Assembly (NCBI GenBank): GCA_039029395.1
Contig: JBCCGG010000032.1
Coordinates: 13,507-77,506 of the forward strand
Origin: JBCCGG01 sp039029395
GTDB lineage: Bacteria; Pseudomonadota; Alphaproteobacteria; Kiloniellales; JAKSDN01
Length of the DNA stretch: 64,000 nucleotides
Direction of reading: 5' to 3'
Shown here: piece after piece, positions 44,591 through 52,986 of the stretch
Layout of the letters: each line of letters begins with the position of its first letter
How positions within the stretch are numbered: position 1 is the first letter of the stretch
Position numbers and translations under genes: made by a program
Notes under the pieces: generated by a model
Seen by the model: the letters and a program-made list of their open reading frames with translations, nothing else
Databases searched by the model: none
Told to the model about the DNA's origin: nothing

Positions 44591-45447
44591 CCGAGAAAAC
44601 GGTCCAGCGTGCGCTCGACCGACTGAACGTAGCCGCCGCCGAAAAGTGTCACGTGGACCAGCAGTGGGTAGAGGTTGTAGAGCTCGCGCCGGGTCTCGAA
44701 AAAGCCAGGAGCGATGGGCCGCAGCTCGCCATAGCGCTCGAAGAAGGCCTCACCGAAGGTACCGAAAAGAGTTGTGAAGGCGAGCTCAATCTCCGGATCG
44801 GCATAGTAGATCGCCGGGTCTAGCAGGGCGGCGATGCGCCCTCCCGCAGCAAGGATGTTGCCGTCCCAAAGGTCGCCATGGATCAGCGCGGGCCGGTTCG
44901 GCTCGTCGATCCAGGTCTCCAGGCGGCCGCAAAGTGTCTCCAGACGCCCGAAGCTCGCGGCCGGCAGGCGGCCGGCTTCGAGCGCCCGACGGCCCATGGT
45001 GAGCAGACGCTGGTCCCGGAAGAAATCGATCCAGCTTTCACTCCAGGGATTGGGCTGGGGCAGGGCGCCGATCAGGGTGTCGTAGGGATAGCCGAAAGCC
45101 TCTGCGCCGACCCCATGCAGCCCGGCCAGAAGCTCGGCCGCGTGGCGCTCGGCGCTGGCGTCGAGGCGCCCATCCGATGGGATGAACGCCAGCACCAGCA
45201 GATTGTCGCTGGCGGCCAACACCTCGGGCACCGGAACCTTGTCGACCTTTGCCAGGTCGCGCAACATGCGGCCCTCCAAGGCCAGGCCGCCCTCCGGCGC
45301 AAGCTTGACCACCACCACCGTGTCGTCGGCTAGCTCGACCTTGGCGACCTGCGCGATGCAACCACCGCTTAAGGGGGTTGCGGCCAGCGGCTCCTGGCCG
45401 GTGATGTTCGCCAAGCGGGCGCGCAGCTGCGGCGTCAGCAGGCTCAC
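44587..45447 (-). CDS. Fructosamine kinase family protein (ketosamine-3-kinase)
   Basis: 286 aa. The APH-like kinase fold shows LSGGCIAQVAKVELADDTVVVVKLA, the catalytic loop HGDLWDGNILAAGGRIAALLDPAIYYADPEIELA, of which HGDLWDGN and DPAIYYADPE are diagnostic. Family members phosphorylate ketosamines on glycated proteins so they fall off. The start is GTG 45447, whose codon overlaps the stop of the preceding LMW tyrosine phosphatase gene (GTGA). The adjacency fits a known functional link between FN3K and LMW phosphatases. Confidence 0.93.
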   Translation of the reverse strand: MSLLTPQLRARLANITGQEPLAATPLSGGCIAQVAKVELADDTVVVVKLAPEGGLALEGRMLRDLAKVDKVPVPEVLAASDNLLVLAFIPSDGRLDASAERHAAELLAGLHGVGAEAFGYPYDTLIGALPQPNPWSESWIDFFRDQRLLTMGRRALEAGRLPAASFGRLETLCGRLETWIDEPNRPALIHGDLWDGNILAAGGRIAALLDPAIYYADPEIELAFTTLFGTFGEAFFERYGELRPIAPGFFETRRELYNLYPLLVHVTLFGGGYVQSVERTLDRFLG

Positions 45448-45920
45448 GCAAGTGCGTGGCGCAGTGCGGCGATGAGCCCCGGCATCGCCTCTTCGATCTG
45501 CGCTAGAGCCCGTCGGTAATCGGCCTCGTCACCGCCGAAGGGATCGGACACCTCGCCATCGGGATCGTCGCTGAAGGCGCGCAGCAGATGGCACTTGGCG
45601 ATCGTGTTCTCCGGGCAGAGCACCCGCAACTTGTCCCGGTGGCCTCGGTCCATCATGACAATCAGTTCGAAGGCCTCCAGATCGGCCGACACGAGGGGTC
45701 GGGTGCGGTGGGCGCTGAGGTCGTAGCCGCGCGTGGCGGCGCAGCTCACCGCGAGCGCACTGGCCGGCTGGCCGACCGGTGGCCCGGCCAGGCCGGCGGA
45801 GGCCACGTCGACCCGCGCGGTCAGCCCAGCGTCGGCCAGCTTGGCGCGCAAGACCGCCTCGGCGCTCGGCGAGCGGCAGGTGTTGCCGGAGCAGAGGAAG
45901 AGAACCTTGACCTCGGCCAT
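45444..45920 (-). CDS. Low-molecular-weight protein-tyrosine phosphatase, copy 1
   Basis: 158 aa. The P-loop CSGNTCRSPSAE has Cys10 and Arg16, and the general-acid Asp is in the late VSDPFGGDE. The LMW-PTP fold is full length. It removes phosphate from tyrosines, or in the FN3K context possibly from ribulosamine 5-phosphate. It overlaps the fructosamine kinase by 4 bp and lies 5 bp after the second copy. Confidence 0.95.
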   Translation of the reverse strand: MAEVKVLFLCSGNTCRSPSAEAVLRAKLADAGLTARVDVASAGLAGPPVGQPASALAVSCAATRGYDLSAHRTRPLVSADLEAFELIVMMDRGHRDKLRVLCPENTIAKCHLLRAFSDDPDGEVSDPFGGDEADYRRALAQIEEAMPGLIAALRHALA

Positions 45921-45925
45921 GATGC

Positions 45926-46408
45926 TTAGAGATGGTCGCGCTGCAGCGCCTTGATGAGACCGCCGACGCCGTCCTCGATCAGATCGAGGGCGTGGGTGTA
46001 GTCGCCCGGGCCGCCGTAGTAGGGGTCGGGCACGTCCGGGTTACGCACGGGCGGCGTTGCGAAATCCATGAAGAGGTGTAGCTTGCCGACCGCCCGGTCA
46101 GGGCACATGCCGAGCAGCTGCATGTGGTGGCCCCGATCCATGGAAACGATGAGGTCGAACTCCTCGAAGTCCTTCTTGCGGAAACGGCGGGCGCGCAGCT
46201 CGGAAAGATCGTAGCCGCGCTGCTGGGCGTACTCGATCGCCATGGGAGTCGGCGGATCGCCGGCGTGAAAGTCGATCAGGCCGCAGGAATCGACCGCGAC
46301 CCGCGCCTCCAGCTTGGCCGCCGTCAGCTGGCCGCGCAGCACGCCTTCGGCTGTCGGCGAGCGGCAGATGTTGCCGGTGCAGACGAATAGAACCTTGATC
46401 TCGCTCAT
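45926..46408 (-). CDS. Low-molecular-weight protein-tyrosine phosphatase, copy 2
   Basis: 160 aa from ATG 46406-46408; the longer frame to 46624 overlaps the sirtuin gene and lacks similarity. P-loop CTGNICRSPTAEG with Cys10 and Arg16, acid Asp in VPDPYYGG. Only about 40% of residues look shared with copy 1, so the two are old paralogues and not a recent tandem duplicate. First gene of the minus-strand set; divergent from the sirtuin by 58 bp. Confidence 0.95.
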   Translation of the reverse strand: MSEIKVLFVCTGNICRSPTAEGVLRGQLTAAKLEARVAVDSCGLIDFHAGDPPTPMAIEYAQQRGYDLSELRARRFRKKDFEEFDLIVSMDRGHHMQLLGMCPDRAVGKLHLFMDFATPPVRNPDVPDPYYGGPGDYTHALDLIEDGVGGLIKALQRDHL

Positions 46409-46466
46409 GGAGAGCACGCTCACAAGCTTGGTGCGGGACAGCTCCTCGTCTATCATCGCCGCCGTC

Positions 46467-47189
46467 ATGCCGCAACCAGAGGCCCCGCCCATCGTTGTCT
46501 TGACTGGCGCTGGAATCTCCAAGGAGTCCGGTCTGGATACCTTTCGCGATGCCGACGGCATCTGGGCGAAGGTCTCGATCGAGGAGGTCGCGACGCCGGA
46601 GGCCTTCCGGCGCGACCCGGCCAAGGTGCACGGCTTCTACAACGCCCGGCGCCAGGGGCTTATGGAAAACGGCGTTGCACCCAACGGTGCCCACGAGGCT
46701 TTGGTCCGCTTGGAGCGTGAATGGCCCGGCGAGATCCTTCTGGTGACTCAGAACATCGACGACCTGCACGAGCGCGCAGGATCGCGCAACCTGCTCCATA
46801 TGCATGGCGAGATCCTCAAAGCGCGCTGCCTTGCTTGCGGTCAGGTCAGCCCTTGGGTGGGCGACATGTCCTTGGAAAGCAGCTGCCCAAGCTGCGGGCA
46901 GGTCGGCCACATGCGGGTCAACGTGGTCTGGTTCGGCGAGATGCCCTTTGCCATGGACATGATTTATCAGGCCCTGGCGCGCTGCGGCCTCTTTCTCTCG
47001 ATCGGCACCTCGGGCAACGTCTATCCGGCGGCCGGCTTCGTCCAGGAGGCGCGGATGGTGGGCGACGCCTATACGGTCGAGCTGAACCTGGAGCCGTCGG
47101 AAGGCCACAGCCTTTTCGCCGAACGGATCTATGGCCCGGCCACGGAAGTGGTGCCGGCCTATGTGGAACAGCTGTTGACCGGTCGATGA
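46467..47189 (+). CDS. cobB: NAD-dependent protein deacylase, class III sirtuin (CobB type)
   Basis: 240 aa from ATG 46467. NAD motif VLTGAGISKESGLDTFR, catalytic His113 in LHMHGEI, and zinc cysteines 121, 124, 140, 143 (CLAC, CPSC). Residues Tyr58 and Arg61 in GFYNARR form the Y-x-x-R pair that binds acidic acyl groups, so desuccinylation or demalonylation as well as deacetylation is expected. GTSGNVYPAAGF and NLEPS also fit. Divergent from the phosphatase and overlapping the UDG-like gene by 4 bp. Confidence 0.95.
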   Translation: MPQPEAPPIVVLTGAGISKESGLDTFRDADGIWAKVSIEEVATPEAFRRDPAKVHGFYNARRQGLMENGVAPNGAHEALVRLEREWPGEILLVTQNIDDLHERAGSRNLLHMHGEILKARCLACGQVSPWVGDMSLESSCPSCGQVGHMRVNVVWFGEMPFAMDMIYQALARCGLFLSIGTSGNVYPAAGFVQEARMVGDAYTVELNLEPSEGHSLFAERIYGPATEVVPAYVEQLLTGR

Positions 47190-47776
47190 ATGGTGCCGAG
47201 GAGCTCGCCGCTTTGCTTGCCCAAGCCCGTGCTTGCCGGGTCTGCGAAGCCCACCTGCCGCTTGGGCCTCGGCCGGTATTGCGCGCGCAGGCCAGCGCCC
47301 GACTCCTGATCGTCGGCCAGGCGCCGGGCACCAAGGTGCACGAAAGCGGGATCCCCTGGAACGACGCCAGCGGCGACCGCCTGCGCGACTGGCTGGCATT
47401 GGAAAAGGAAGATTTCTACGACGACAGCCGCATCGCGATCTTGCCCATGGGGCTCTGCTATCCGGGCCGCGACCCGCGTGGCGGCGACTTGCCGCCTCGC
47501 CCGGAGTGCGCGCCGCTCTGGCACCCGCCAGTGACTGCGCAGCTGCCCAACATCTCACTCACTCTGCTGGTCGGGCTCTACGCTCAAGGCCACTATCTCG
47601 GCAAGGCCCGCAAGGGTTCGCTCACAGAGACCGTGAAGGCCTGGCGCGACTATGGTGACGAGCGGATGCCTTTGCCCCACCCGAGCTGGCGCAACACCGG
47701 CTGGCTCAAGAAGAACCCCTGGTTCGAGAAAGACCTGCTGCCCGAGCTGCGGAACCGAGTCGCCGCGCTGATGTGA
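47186..47776 (+). CDS. Uracil-DNA glycosylase-superfamily protein
   Basis: 196 aa, ATG overlapping the sirtuin stop (ATGA). ACRVCEAHLPLGPRPVL, then LIVGQAPGTKVHESGIPWNDASGDRL and late MPLPHPSWRNTGWLKKNPWF match the UDG-like family 'uracil-DNA glycosylase family protein' found in many alphaproteobacteria. The conserved GQAPG and HPS motifs of the superfamily are present, but the true activity of this clade is not established. No iron-sulfur cysteine set as in family 4 is evident beyond the first Cys-x-x-Cys. Confidence 0.87.
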   Translation: MNGAEELAALLAQARACRVCEAHLPLGPRPVLRAQASARLLIVGQAPGTKVHESGIPWNDASGDRLRDWLALEKEDFYDDSRIAILPMGLCYPGRDPRGGDLPPRPECAPLWHPPVTAQLPNISLTLLVGLYAQGHYLGKARKGSLTETVKAWRDYGDERMPLPHPSWRNTGWLKKNPWFEKDLLPELRNRVAALM

Positions 47777-47792
47777 GCAAAATGGAGCCGCC

Positions 47793-49172
47793 ATGACACC
47801 GCTTCACTTCCAGAGGATTTCTCAGGTCGGCAAGACACTGCGTGCCGGAGAGGTCAGCGCGCGTGACCTGACCGAGCTCATGCTCGCGCGCATCGCCGAG
47901 CACGACGGCAGACTCAATGCCTACATCACGGTGACCGACGCCTTGGCCCGCGAACAGGCAGACCAAGCGGATGCGGAGCTCGCCAGCGGCCGGGATCGGG
48001 GGCCGCTGCACGGTATCCCGATCGCGCTGAAGGACCTCTTCGCCACGGCGGGCATCCGCACCACCGGCGGCTCCAAGCTGTTCGAAGACTGGGCGCCGGA
48101 TCACGATGCCACCGTTGTGATCCGCTTGCGCGAGGCCGGCGCCGTGCTGCTCGGCAAGACCGGCATGCACGAGCTGGCCTATGGCAACACCAGCATCAAC
48201 GCCTGGTACGGAGCTATCGGCAATCCCTGGGCGCCAGACCACGATCCCGGCGGCTCGAGCGGCGGTTCGGCCGCAGCGGTTGCTGCCGGCTTGGCCTATG
48301 CGGCGCTCGGCAGCGACACCGGCTGTTCGATCCGACAGCCGGCCCACTGCTGCGGCATCGTCGGGCACAAGCCGACCTTCGGCCTGGTCAGCAAGGCGGG
48401 CGTGCTCCCGCTGGTTTGGACCATGGACCACGTGGGTCCGCTTACCCGGTGCGTTGCGGATGCGGCGATGGTCCTGAGCGCGATCGCGGGCCCCGACCCG
48501 AGCGACCCTTACTCCGTCCCTGGGGCGTCCGCAGGTCCTTTCGATGCGGCCTGTGGGTCGCTTGAAGGCACGCGGATCGGCGTGATCAGGCGCTACTTTT
48601 TCGAGGGTCGGCCGGAGGTCATCGACTTGGTCGAGGCCGCCTTGAAGGTGCTGCGCGACCAAGGCGTGCAGTTGCTGGAACTGGACATCCCCGACCTGGA
48701 CGAGGCGATCGGCGCGGCCGCCACGACCTTCGCAGAGGCGAGCGCGATCTACGAGCAGGACCTGAGCAAGCGGCCCGAGGACTTCAGCGACGAGCTGCGC
48801 GGCAAGCTGCAAGGGGCGCTGGACAAGGGGCCGATGGAGTACGTCAGGGCGCAGCACTTCCGCCGCGGCTTCATCGCGCGAATGGACCAGCTGATGGCCG
48901 CTTGCGATGTGCTCGTGGCCCCGACCGCGACGGTCGCGGCGGCAGCGATCGCCGAGCGACCGAAAGACTACGGCCGGCTGGGCTGGAAGAACACCGGTAT
49001 CTTCAACTTCACCGGCCAGCCCTCTATCTCGATGCCCTGCGGCTTCACGCCCGACGGCCTGCCGGTCGGTCTGATGCTGACCGGGCGTCCTTTCGAGGAT
49101 GATAAGGTGCTGCGAATTGCGGCCGCTTTCGAGCGGGCGACGCCGTGGCACCAGAGGCACCCGCCCCTATAG
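47793..49172 (+). CDS. Amidase-signature family enzyme
   Basis: 459 aa. The Ser-cisSer-Lys triad region is seen: Lys in GIPIALKDLFATAG, cis-Ser in DPGGSSGGSAAAVAAG and the nucleophile Ser in GSDTGCSIRQPAHCCGIVG. In most members the nucleophile motif reads GSDTGGS; here Gly is replaced by Cys just before the Ser. GatA-like in length but without GatB/GatC neighbours, so a free amidase with an unknown amide substrate is more likely. Its last 6 bp overlap the convergent ubiH-like gene. Confidence 0.92.
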   Translation: MTPLHFQRISQVGKTLRAGEVSARDLTELMLARIAEHDGRLNAYITVTDALAREQADQADAELASGRDRGPLHGIPIALKDLFATAGIRTTGGSKLFEDWAPDHDATVVIRLREAGAVLLGKTGMHELAYGNTSINAWYGAIGNPWAPDHDPGGSSGGSAAAVAAGLAYAALGSDTGCSIRQPAHCCGIVGHKPTFGLVSKAGVLPLVWTMDHVGPLTRCVADAAMVLSAIAGPDPSDPYSVPGASAGPFDAACGSLEGTRIGVIRRYFFEGRPEVIDLVEAALKVLRDQGVQLLELDIPDLDEAIGAAATTFAEASAIYEQDLSKRPEDFSDELRGKLQGALDKGPMEYVRAQHFRRGFIARMDQLMAACDVLVAPTATVAAAAIAERPKDYGRLGWKNTGIFNFTGQPSISMPCGFTPDGLPVGLMLTGRPFEDDKVLRIAAAFERATPWHQRHPPL

Positions 49173-50420
49173 CGCCTGGCCGCGCACCAGGCGGGGCAGA
49201 TCGCCGACCAGGCCCATGGCGTGGCGCATGAAGAGGCGCTTGACCGGCGGCAGACGGTTGACCGCGGCAAGGCCCAGGTCGCGGGCCAGGCGGACCGGTC
49301 CGATGTCGTTGGAAAACAGGCGGTTCAGGCCGTCGGTCGCCGCGGCCAGGGATAGACTGTCGAGCCGGCGCCAGCGCTCGTAGCGCTGCAGCTGGTCGAT
49401 CTGGCCCGGATCCAGGCCGAGACGCAGGGCGTCGACCACCACCTCGGCCAGGGCCGCCACGTCGCGCAGGCCCAAATTGAGGCCTTGGCCGGCGATCGGG
49501 TGGATCGCGTGGGCGGCATCGCCGATCAGAGCCAGGCGCGGCGCGATCATGCGCGAGGCCTGAAGGAAGGCAAGCGGGTAGCTCCAGCGCCGGCCGATCA
49601 CCTGGAGCGCCCCAAGGCTGTCGCCAAAGCGGCGCTGCATTTCGTTCGAGAAGGCCTCGTCGTCGAGCGCCATCATGACCGGCACCAGGTCCTTGCGCTC
49701 GGTCCAGACGATCGAGGAGCGGTGCCGGCCCTCTTCGTCGTCGGTCATGGGCAGGACGGCGAAGGGTCCCGATGGCAGAAAGTTCTCATGGGCCACCCCG
49801 TGGTGGGGCTCGGCGTGGCCAATCGTGCAGACGATTCCGTGCTGAGCGTAGCGCCACCGGGTCGCGGTGATGCCGGCCCAGGCCCGCACCGTCGATTCGC
49901 GGCCGTCGGCGGCGACCGCCAGGCGGGCACGGATCGTCCGTCCGTCGGCCAGGACCGCGGAAGCCCAGGCGCCGTCCCGCTCAAGCGTGCTCACAACGGC
50001 CGGCGCCAGGTGCGTCAAGGTCGGCTGCGCAGCCAAGGCGCCGAACAGGGCGCGGCGTATTTGGCGATTTTCGATGATATAGCCGAGGGGGCGGCCGTCC
50101 AGCTCTTCGGTATCGTAGTGCAGGAACAGGCCCGAGGCGGGGCGGCCGATGCGCCCGTCCGATACCCGGATGTCGAGGATCGGCTCGGCGTGCGCGGCCA
50201 TGGCGTCCCACAGCCCGGCCCCGTCCAGGGCTTGCTTGGAGCCTCGGGCAATCGCGGAGGAGCGCCCGTCGAACGGCGCGGCCTGGACGTCCCCCGGCGC
50301 CTGGCGGTCGACCACCACGACCTGGACGCCGGCGCCGGCCAAAGTGAGCCCAAGAGTGAGCCCTACCATGCCGCCGCCGACCACCAGCAGATCGCAGTCC
50401 ATCATCTCGTCGCGCGCCAT
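49167..50420 (-). CDS. UbiH/Coq6-type FAD-dependent hydroxylase
   Basis: 417 aa from ATG 50418-50420; further Met codons at 50405 and 50402 are alternatives, as the sequence becomes family-like at CDLLVVGGGMVGLTLGLTLAG. FAD marks: the GGGMVG dinucleotide motif, the long ADGRESTVRAW region, and RLALIGDAAHAIHPIAGQGLNLGLRDVAAL. These are typical of the ubiquinone-biosynthesis monooxygenases of the UbiH/UbiF/VisC family, which act on membrane-bound quinone precursors. The exact ring position cannot be told. Confidence 0.92.
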   Translation of the reverse strand: MARDEMMDCDLLVVGGGMVGLTLGLTLAGAGVQVVVVDRQAPGDVQAAPFDGRSSAIARGSKQALDGAGLWDAMAAHAEPILDIRVSDGRIGRPASGLFLHYDTEELDGRPLGYIIENRQIRRALFGALAAQPTLTHLAPAVVSTLERDGAWASAVLADGRTIRARLAVAADGRESTVRAWAGITATRWRYAQHGIVCTIGHAEPHHGVAHENFLPSGPFAVLPMTDDEEGRHRSSIVWTERKDLVPVMMALDDEAFSNEMQRRFGDSLGALQVIGRRWSYPLAFLQASRMIAPRLALIGDAAHAIHPIAGQGLNLGLRDVAALAEVVVDALRLGLDPGQIDQLQRYERWRRLDSLSLAAATDGLNRLFSNDIGPVRLARDLGLAAVNRLPPVKRLFMRHAMGLVGDLPRLVRGQAL

Positions 50421-50503
50421 GGCCTTCGGTCCCGAAGTTGACTGGGCGCTTAGAGTGGCGCTCCGGAGGCCTCCGCGTCCAGCCACTTTGCTCAAATTCT
50501 ATC

Positions 50504-50547
50504 GCCTAAAATGTAGGCGAATGCAGCGTGCTGCCTAAAATTCAGGC
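50504..50547. promoter_or_regulatory. Tandem palindromes, candidate NtrC enhancer sites
   Basis: Two near-identical palindromes: GCCTAAAATGTAGGC (50504-50518) and GCCTAAAATTCAGGC (50533-50547). They start 29 bp apart, i.e. on nearly the same DNA face, and lie 65-108 bp upstream of the sigma-54 -24/-12 site. NtrC often binds tandem palindromes in this place. They also extend as TCGCCTA/TAGGCGA and CTGCCT/AGGCAG. Confidence 0.6.
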
Positions 50548-50611
50548 AGTTGAGGGAGCGTTCAACGGCCGTAGCCGCTTCTAATCGAGAGGAATCCGGG
50601 ATTTTCTCAAG

Positions 50612-50627
50612 TTGGCACGATTCTTGA
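50612..50627 (+). promoter_or_regulatory. Sigma-54 promoter of amtB
   Basis: TTGGCACGATTCTTGA fits the -24/-12 consensus TGGCAC-N5-TTGC with one mismatch in the -12 element (GA for GC). Transcription would start about 60 bp before the amtB ATG. Together with the upstream palindromes it predicts nitrogen control by NtrC. Confidence 0.7.
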
Positions 50628-50701
50628 ATAGGGAAAGCCAAGGGCCTGCGTCTTCTTGAGGCCCGCTGTGCCTTGTTGAGAGATTTAGAGGAGCGAAGAG
50701 G

Positions 50702-52057
50702 ATGCGTGGAGTGCGACGTTTGATGGGTGGTCTGGCGCTGGCCGGGCTTTTCCTGGTGGCCTTGGGCGAGCCCGCCCGGGCCGAGGTCTCGGCCGAGACA
50801 CAGTTTGTCTTGAACAGTTTTTCCTTCCTGATCCACGGCGTCCTGGTGATGTTCATGGCGGCAGGCTTCGCCATGCTGGAGTCGGGCCTGGTGCGCACCA
50901 AGAACACCGCCGCCATCTGCCTCAAGAACATGACGCTCTATTCCCTGGCGGGCCTGATGTTCTACTTCATCGGCTACAACCTGATGTACGTCGACGTTGG
51001 ATCCTTCCTGGGCAAGATCACTCTGCTCTACAACCCGGCCGAGGCGGAGCTGGCGCTGATCAACGCCGAGGACCCGGCGCCCGGCATGGCCAGCGCTGTG
51101 GCCGAGCAGGGCTATTCCTCCATGTCCGACTGGTTCTTCCAGATGGTCTTCGTGGCGACCGCCGCCTCGATCGTCTCGGGCACCTTGGCCGAGCGCATCA
51201 AGTTCTGGCCCTTCATGATCTTCGTCGCGATCCTCGCGGCGCTGATCTACCCGATCCAGGGCGCCTGGATCTGGGGCGGCGGCTGGCTTGCCGAGATGGG
51301 CTTCTCGGACTTCGCCGGCTCCACCGTGGTCCATTCCGTGGGCGGCTGGGCGGCCTTGGCCGGCGCGGTCATCCTGGGTGCGCGCAAGGGCAAGTACGGT
51401 CCCGGCGGCCGGGTCAACCCCATGCCCGGCGCCAACCTGCCACTCGCCACGCTGGGCACCTTCATCCTGTGGTTCGGCTGGTTCGGCTTCAACGGCGGCT
51501 CCCAGCTGGCGCTGGGCTCCGCGCTGGACGTCTCGGCCATGGCGATCGTCTACGTCAACACCAATCTGGCGGCGGCCGGCGGCGTCATGGCGGCGATCGT
51601 GGCGACCCAGCTGGTCTACAAGAAGATCGACCTGACCATGGCGCTCAACGGCGCGATCGCAGGCCTGGTCTCGATCACCGCTGGGCCCGACCTGCAGAAC
51701 CATCTGCTCTCCGTCTTGATCGGCGGAGTCGGCGGTTGTCTCGTGGTGGCCGCGGTGCCGCTCCTGGACAAGCTCAAGATCGACGACGTGGTCGGCGCCA
51801 TCCCGGCCCACCTGGTGGCCGGCATTTGGGGCACGCTGGCGGTCGGCATCTTCGGCGCCGGCGACCTTCTGGTCCAGCTGATCGGCGTGCTCGCGGTCGG
51901 CGGCTTCGTGCTCGCGGTGAGCGCCCCCCTGTGGTTCCTCATGAAGCTGACGATCGGCCTCAGGACCAGCGAGGAGCAGGAGCACCTAGGCCTCGACAAG
52001 GCCGAGCTCGGCATGGAGGCCTATCCGGAGTTCGGTACCGGCTCCCAAGCGATCTGA
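50702..52057 (+). CDS. amtB: Ammonium transporter AmtB
   Basis: 451 aa, with a signal peptide (LALAGLFLVALGEPARAE) and about eleven membrane helices. Amt signatures: FMAAGFAMLESGLVRTKN, VSGTLAERIKFWPF, STVVHSVGGWAALAGA with the first pore His, FILWFGWFGFNGGS and IPAHLVAGIWGTLAVG with the second. It conducts ammonium across the inner membrane. No glnK/PII gene is adjacent, although the pair is common. Ribosome site GAAGAGG precedes the ATG. Confidence 0.97.
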   Translation: MRGVRRLMGGLALAGLFLVALGEPARAEVSAETQFVLNSFSFLIHGVLVMFMAAGFAMLESGLVRTKNTAAICLKNMTLYSLAGLMFYFIGYNLMYVDVGSFLGKITLLYNPAEAELALINAEDPAPGMASAVAEQGYSSMSDWFFQMVFVATAASIVSGTLAERIKFWPFMIFVAILAALIYPIQGAWIWGGGWLAEMGFSDFAGSTVVHSVGGWAALAGAVILGARKGKYGPGGRVNPMPGANLPLATLGTFILWFGWFGFNGGSQLALGSALDVSAMAIVYVNTNLAAAGGVMAAIVATQLVYKKIDLTMALNGAIAGLVSITAGPDLQNHLLSVLIGGVGGCLVVAAVPLLDKLKIDDVVGAIPAHLVAGIWGTLAVGIFGAGDLLVQLIGVLAVGGFVLAVSAPLWFLMKLTIGLRTSEEQEHLGLDKAELGMEAYPEFGTGSQAI

Positions 52058-52076
52058 ACCCTTCCCACGCACCTCG

Positions 52077-52112
52077 AGCCCCGTCCGGCAGACCGTCGGA
52101 CGGGGCTTTCTT
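52077..52112 (+). terminator. Intrinsic terminator after amtB
   Basis: AGCCCCGTCCG (52077-52087), loop GCAGACCGT, CGGACGGGGCT (52097-52107), then TTCTT. A strong 11-bp stem 20 bp after the amtB stop; it touches the end of the convergent ProX gene. Confidence 0.9.
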
Positions 52113-52662
52113 ATGCCTCCAGATCAATCACTAGGGGCGGGTGGCCCTCGGCCTCCAGGAACTGGAGCAGGGCGGTTGGGCTCAGCGCCGTGGTCATGTG
52201 GTTGACCAGGGGATGGCAGTTGACCGGATTTTCTTCCAATACCTTCTTTTCGAGCACCATCTGGACCTGGCCGCCGGGGTCGTTCATCACCGCGAAGGGC
52301 GTGACCGATCCGGGCCGGATGCCCAGGTGATCCATCAGGCGTTGGGCGCTGCCGAAGGACAGGCGCCCGGCCTCCAGCTTGGCGGTCAGCGCCTTCAGAT
52401 CGACCGGCTGGTCCTCCAGGCAGGTGACCAGCCACATGCGGCCCTTCTTGTTGCGCAGGAAGAGGTTCTTGATGTGGCCGCCGGGCAGATCGCCGCAGAG
52501 CGCCTGGGACTCCTCCACGGTGAAGACCGGCGCATGCTCGACCGTGGTGCTTTCGAGGCCGAGCGCCTCCAGGCGCGCGAGGAGCTCTTGGGGGCCGGCG
52601 GGCGTTGCGCCGTCGAGCAGGCGGAAGGGGATCTCTGGGCTGGGGGCGTCGGTTTCGGTCAT
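52111..52662 (-). CDS. Prolyl-tRNA deacylase (ProXp/YbaK family)
   Basis: 183 aa. Trans-editing protein that removes mis-attached Ala (or similar) from tRNA-Pro. Marks: EALGLESTTVEHAPVFTVEES, GGHIKNLFLRNKKGRMWLV with the catalytic Lys, SFGSAQRLMDHLGIRPGSVTPF and NPVNCHPLVNHMTTAL. The RNKK and HPL segments place it with the ProXp-ala/PrdX type and not with YbaK itself. It is convergent with amtB and upstream of the tRNA-Gly gene. Confidence 0.92.
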   Translation of the reverse strand: MTETDAPSPEIPFRLLDGATPAGPQELLARLEALGLESTTVEHAPVFTVEESQALCGDLPGGHIKNLFLRNKKGRMWLVTCLEDQPVDLKALTAKLEAGRLSFGSAQRLMDHLGIRPGSVTPFAVMNDPGGQVQMVLEKKVLEENPVNCHPLVNHMTTALSPTALLQFLEAEGHPPLVIDLEA

Positions 52663-52796
52663 GGCGGCCGGACCATAGGGCCGGCGAACCGCCGCGGCAA
52701 GCGCTCAAGAGATCGTTGCCGGACCGGCCAATCAGGCCTTGCAATCGGCCGGGGAACGTATTATCTCCCGGCAGTTCGTAATCACCCCATGGACAT

Positions 52797-52871
52797 GCGG
52801 GCGTAGCTCAGGGGTAGAGCGCAACCTTGCCAAGGTTGAAGTCGTGAGTTCGAATCTCATCGCCCGCTCCA
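52797..52871 (+). tRNA. tRNA-Gly (GCC)
   Basis: 75 nt with encoded CCA. Acceptor GCGGGCG (52797-52803) pairs with CGCCCGC (52861-52867), discriminator T, then CCA. D arm GCTC/GAGC, anticodon arm CAACC-TTGCCAA-GGTTG with GCC at 52829-52831, and T arm GTGAG-TTCGAAT-CTCAT. A run of seven T follows at once (52872-52878), the transcription stop. Confidence 0.98.
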
Positions 52872-52942
52872 TTTTTTTCAGAAATTCAACAACTTAAAAA
52901 GACAGCGGTTCCGTCCGTTCGGCAGCTATGGGCCATAGCGCG

Positions 52943-52986
52943 AACCGGATAGGGTTGTTGCCTAAAACCTACCACTCGATCCGGTT
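52943..52986. repeat. Inverted repeat downstream of tRNA-Gly
   Basis: AACCGGAT (52943-52950) and ATCCGGTT (52979-52986) form an 8-bp stem that encloses a weaker inner stem (TAGG / CCTA). It is in the otherwise gene-free stretch 52872-53117, which shows no other clear feature. Possible att-type or RNA-structure remnant. Confidence 0.5.

Noticed and set aside
47793..49172. GatA subunit of the amidotransferase
   Set aside because: No gatB or gatC nearby and the family is broad; a free amidase is the safer call.
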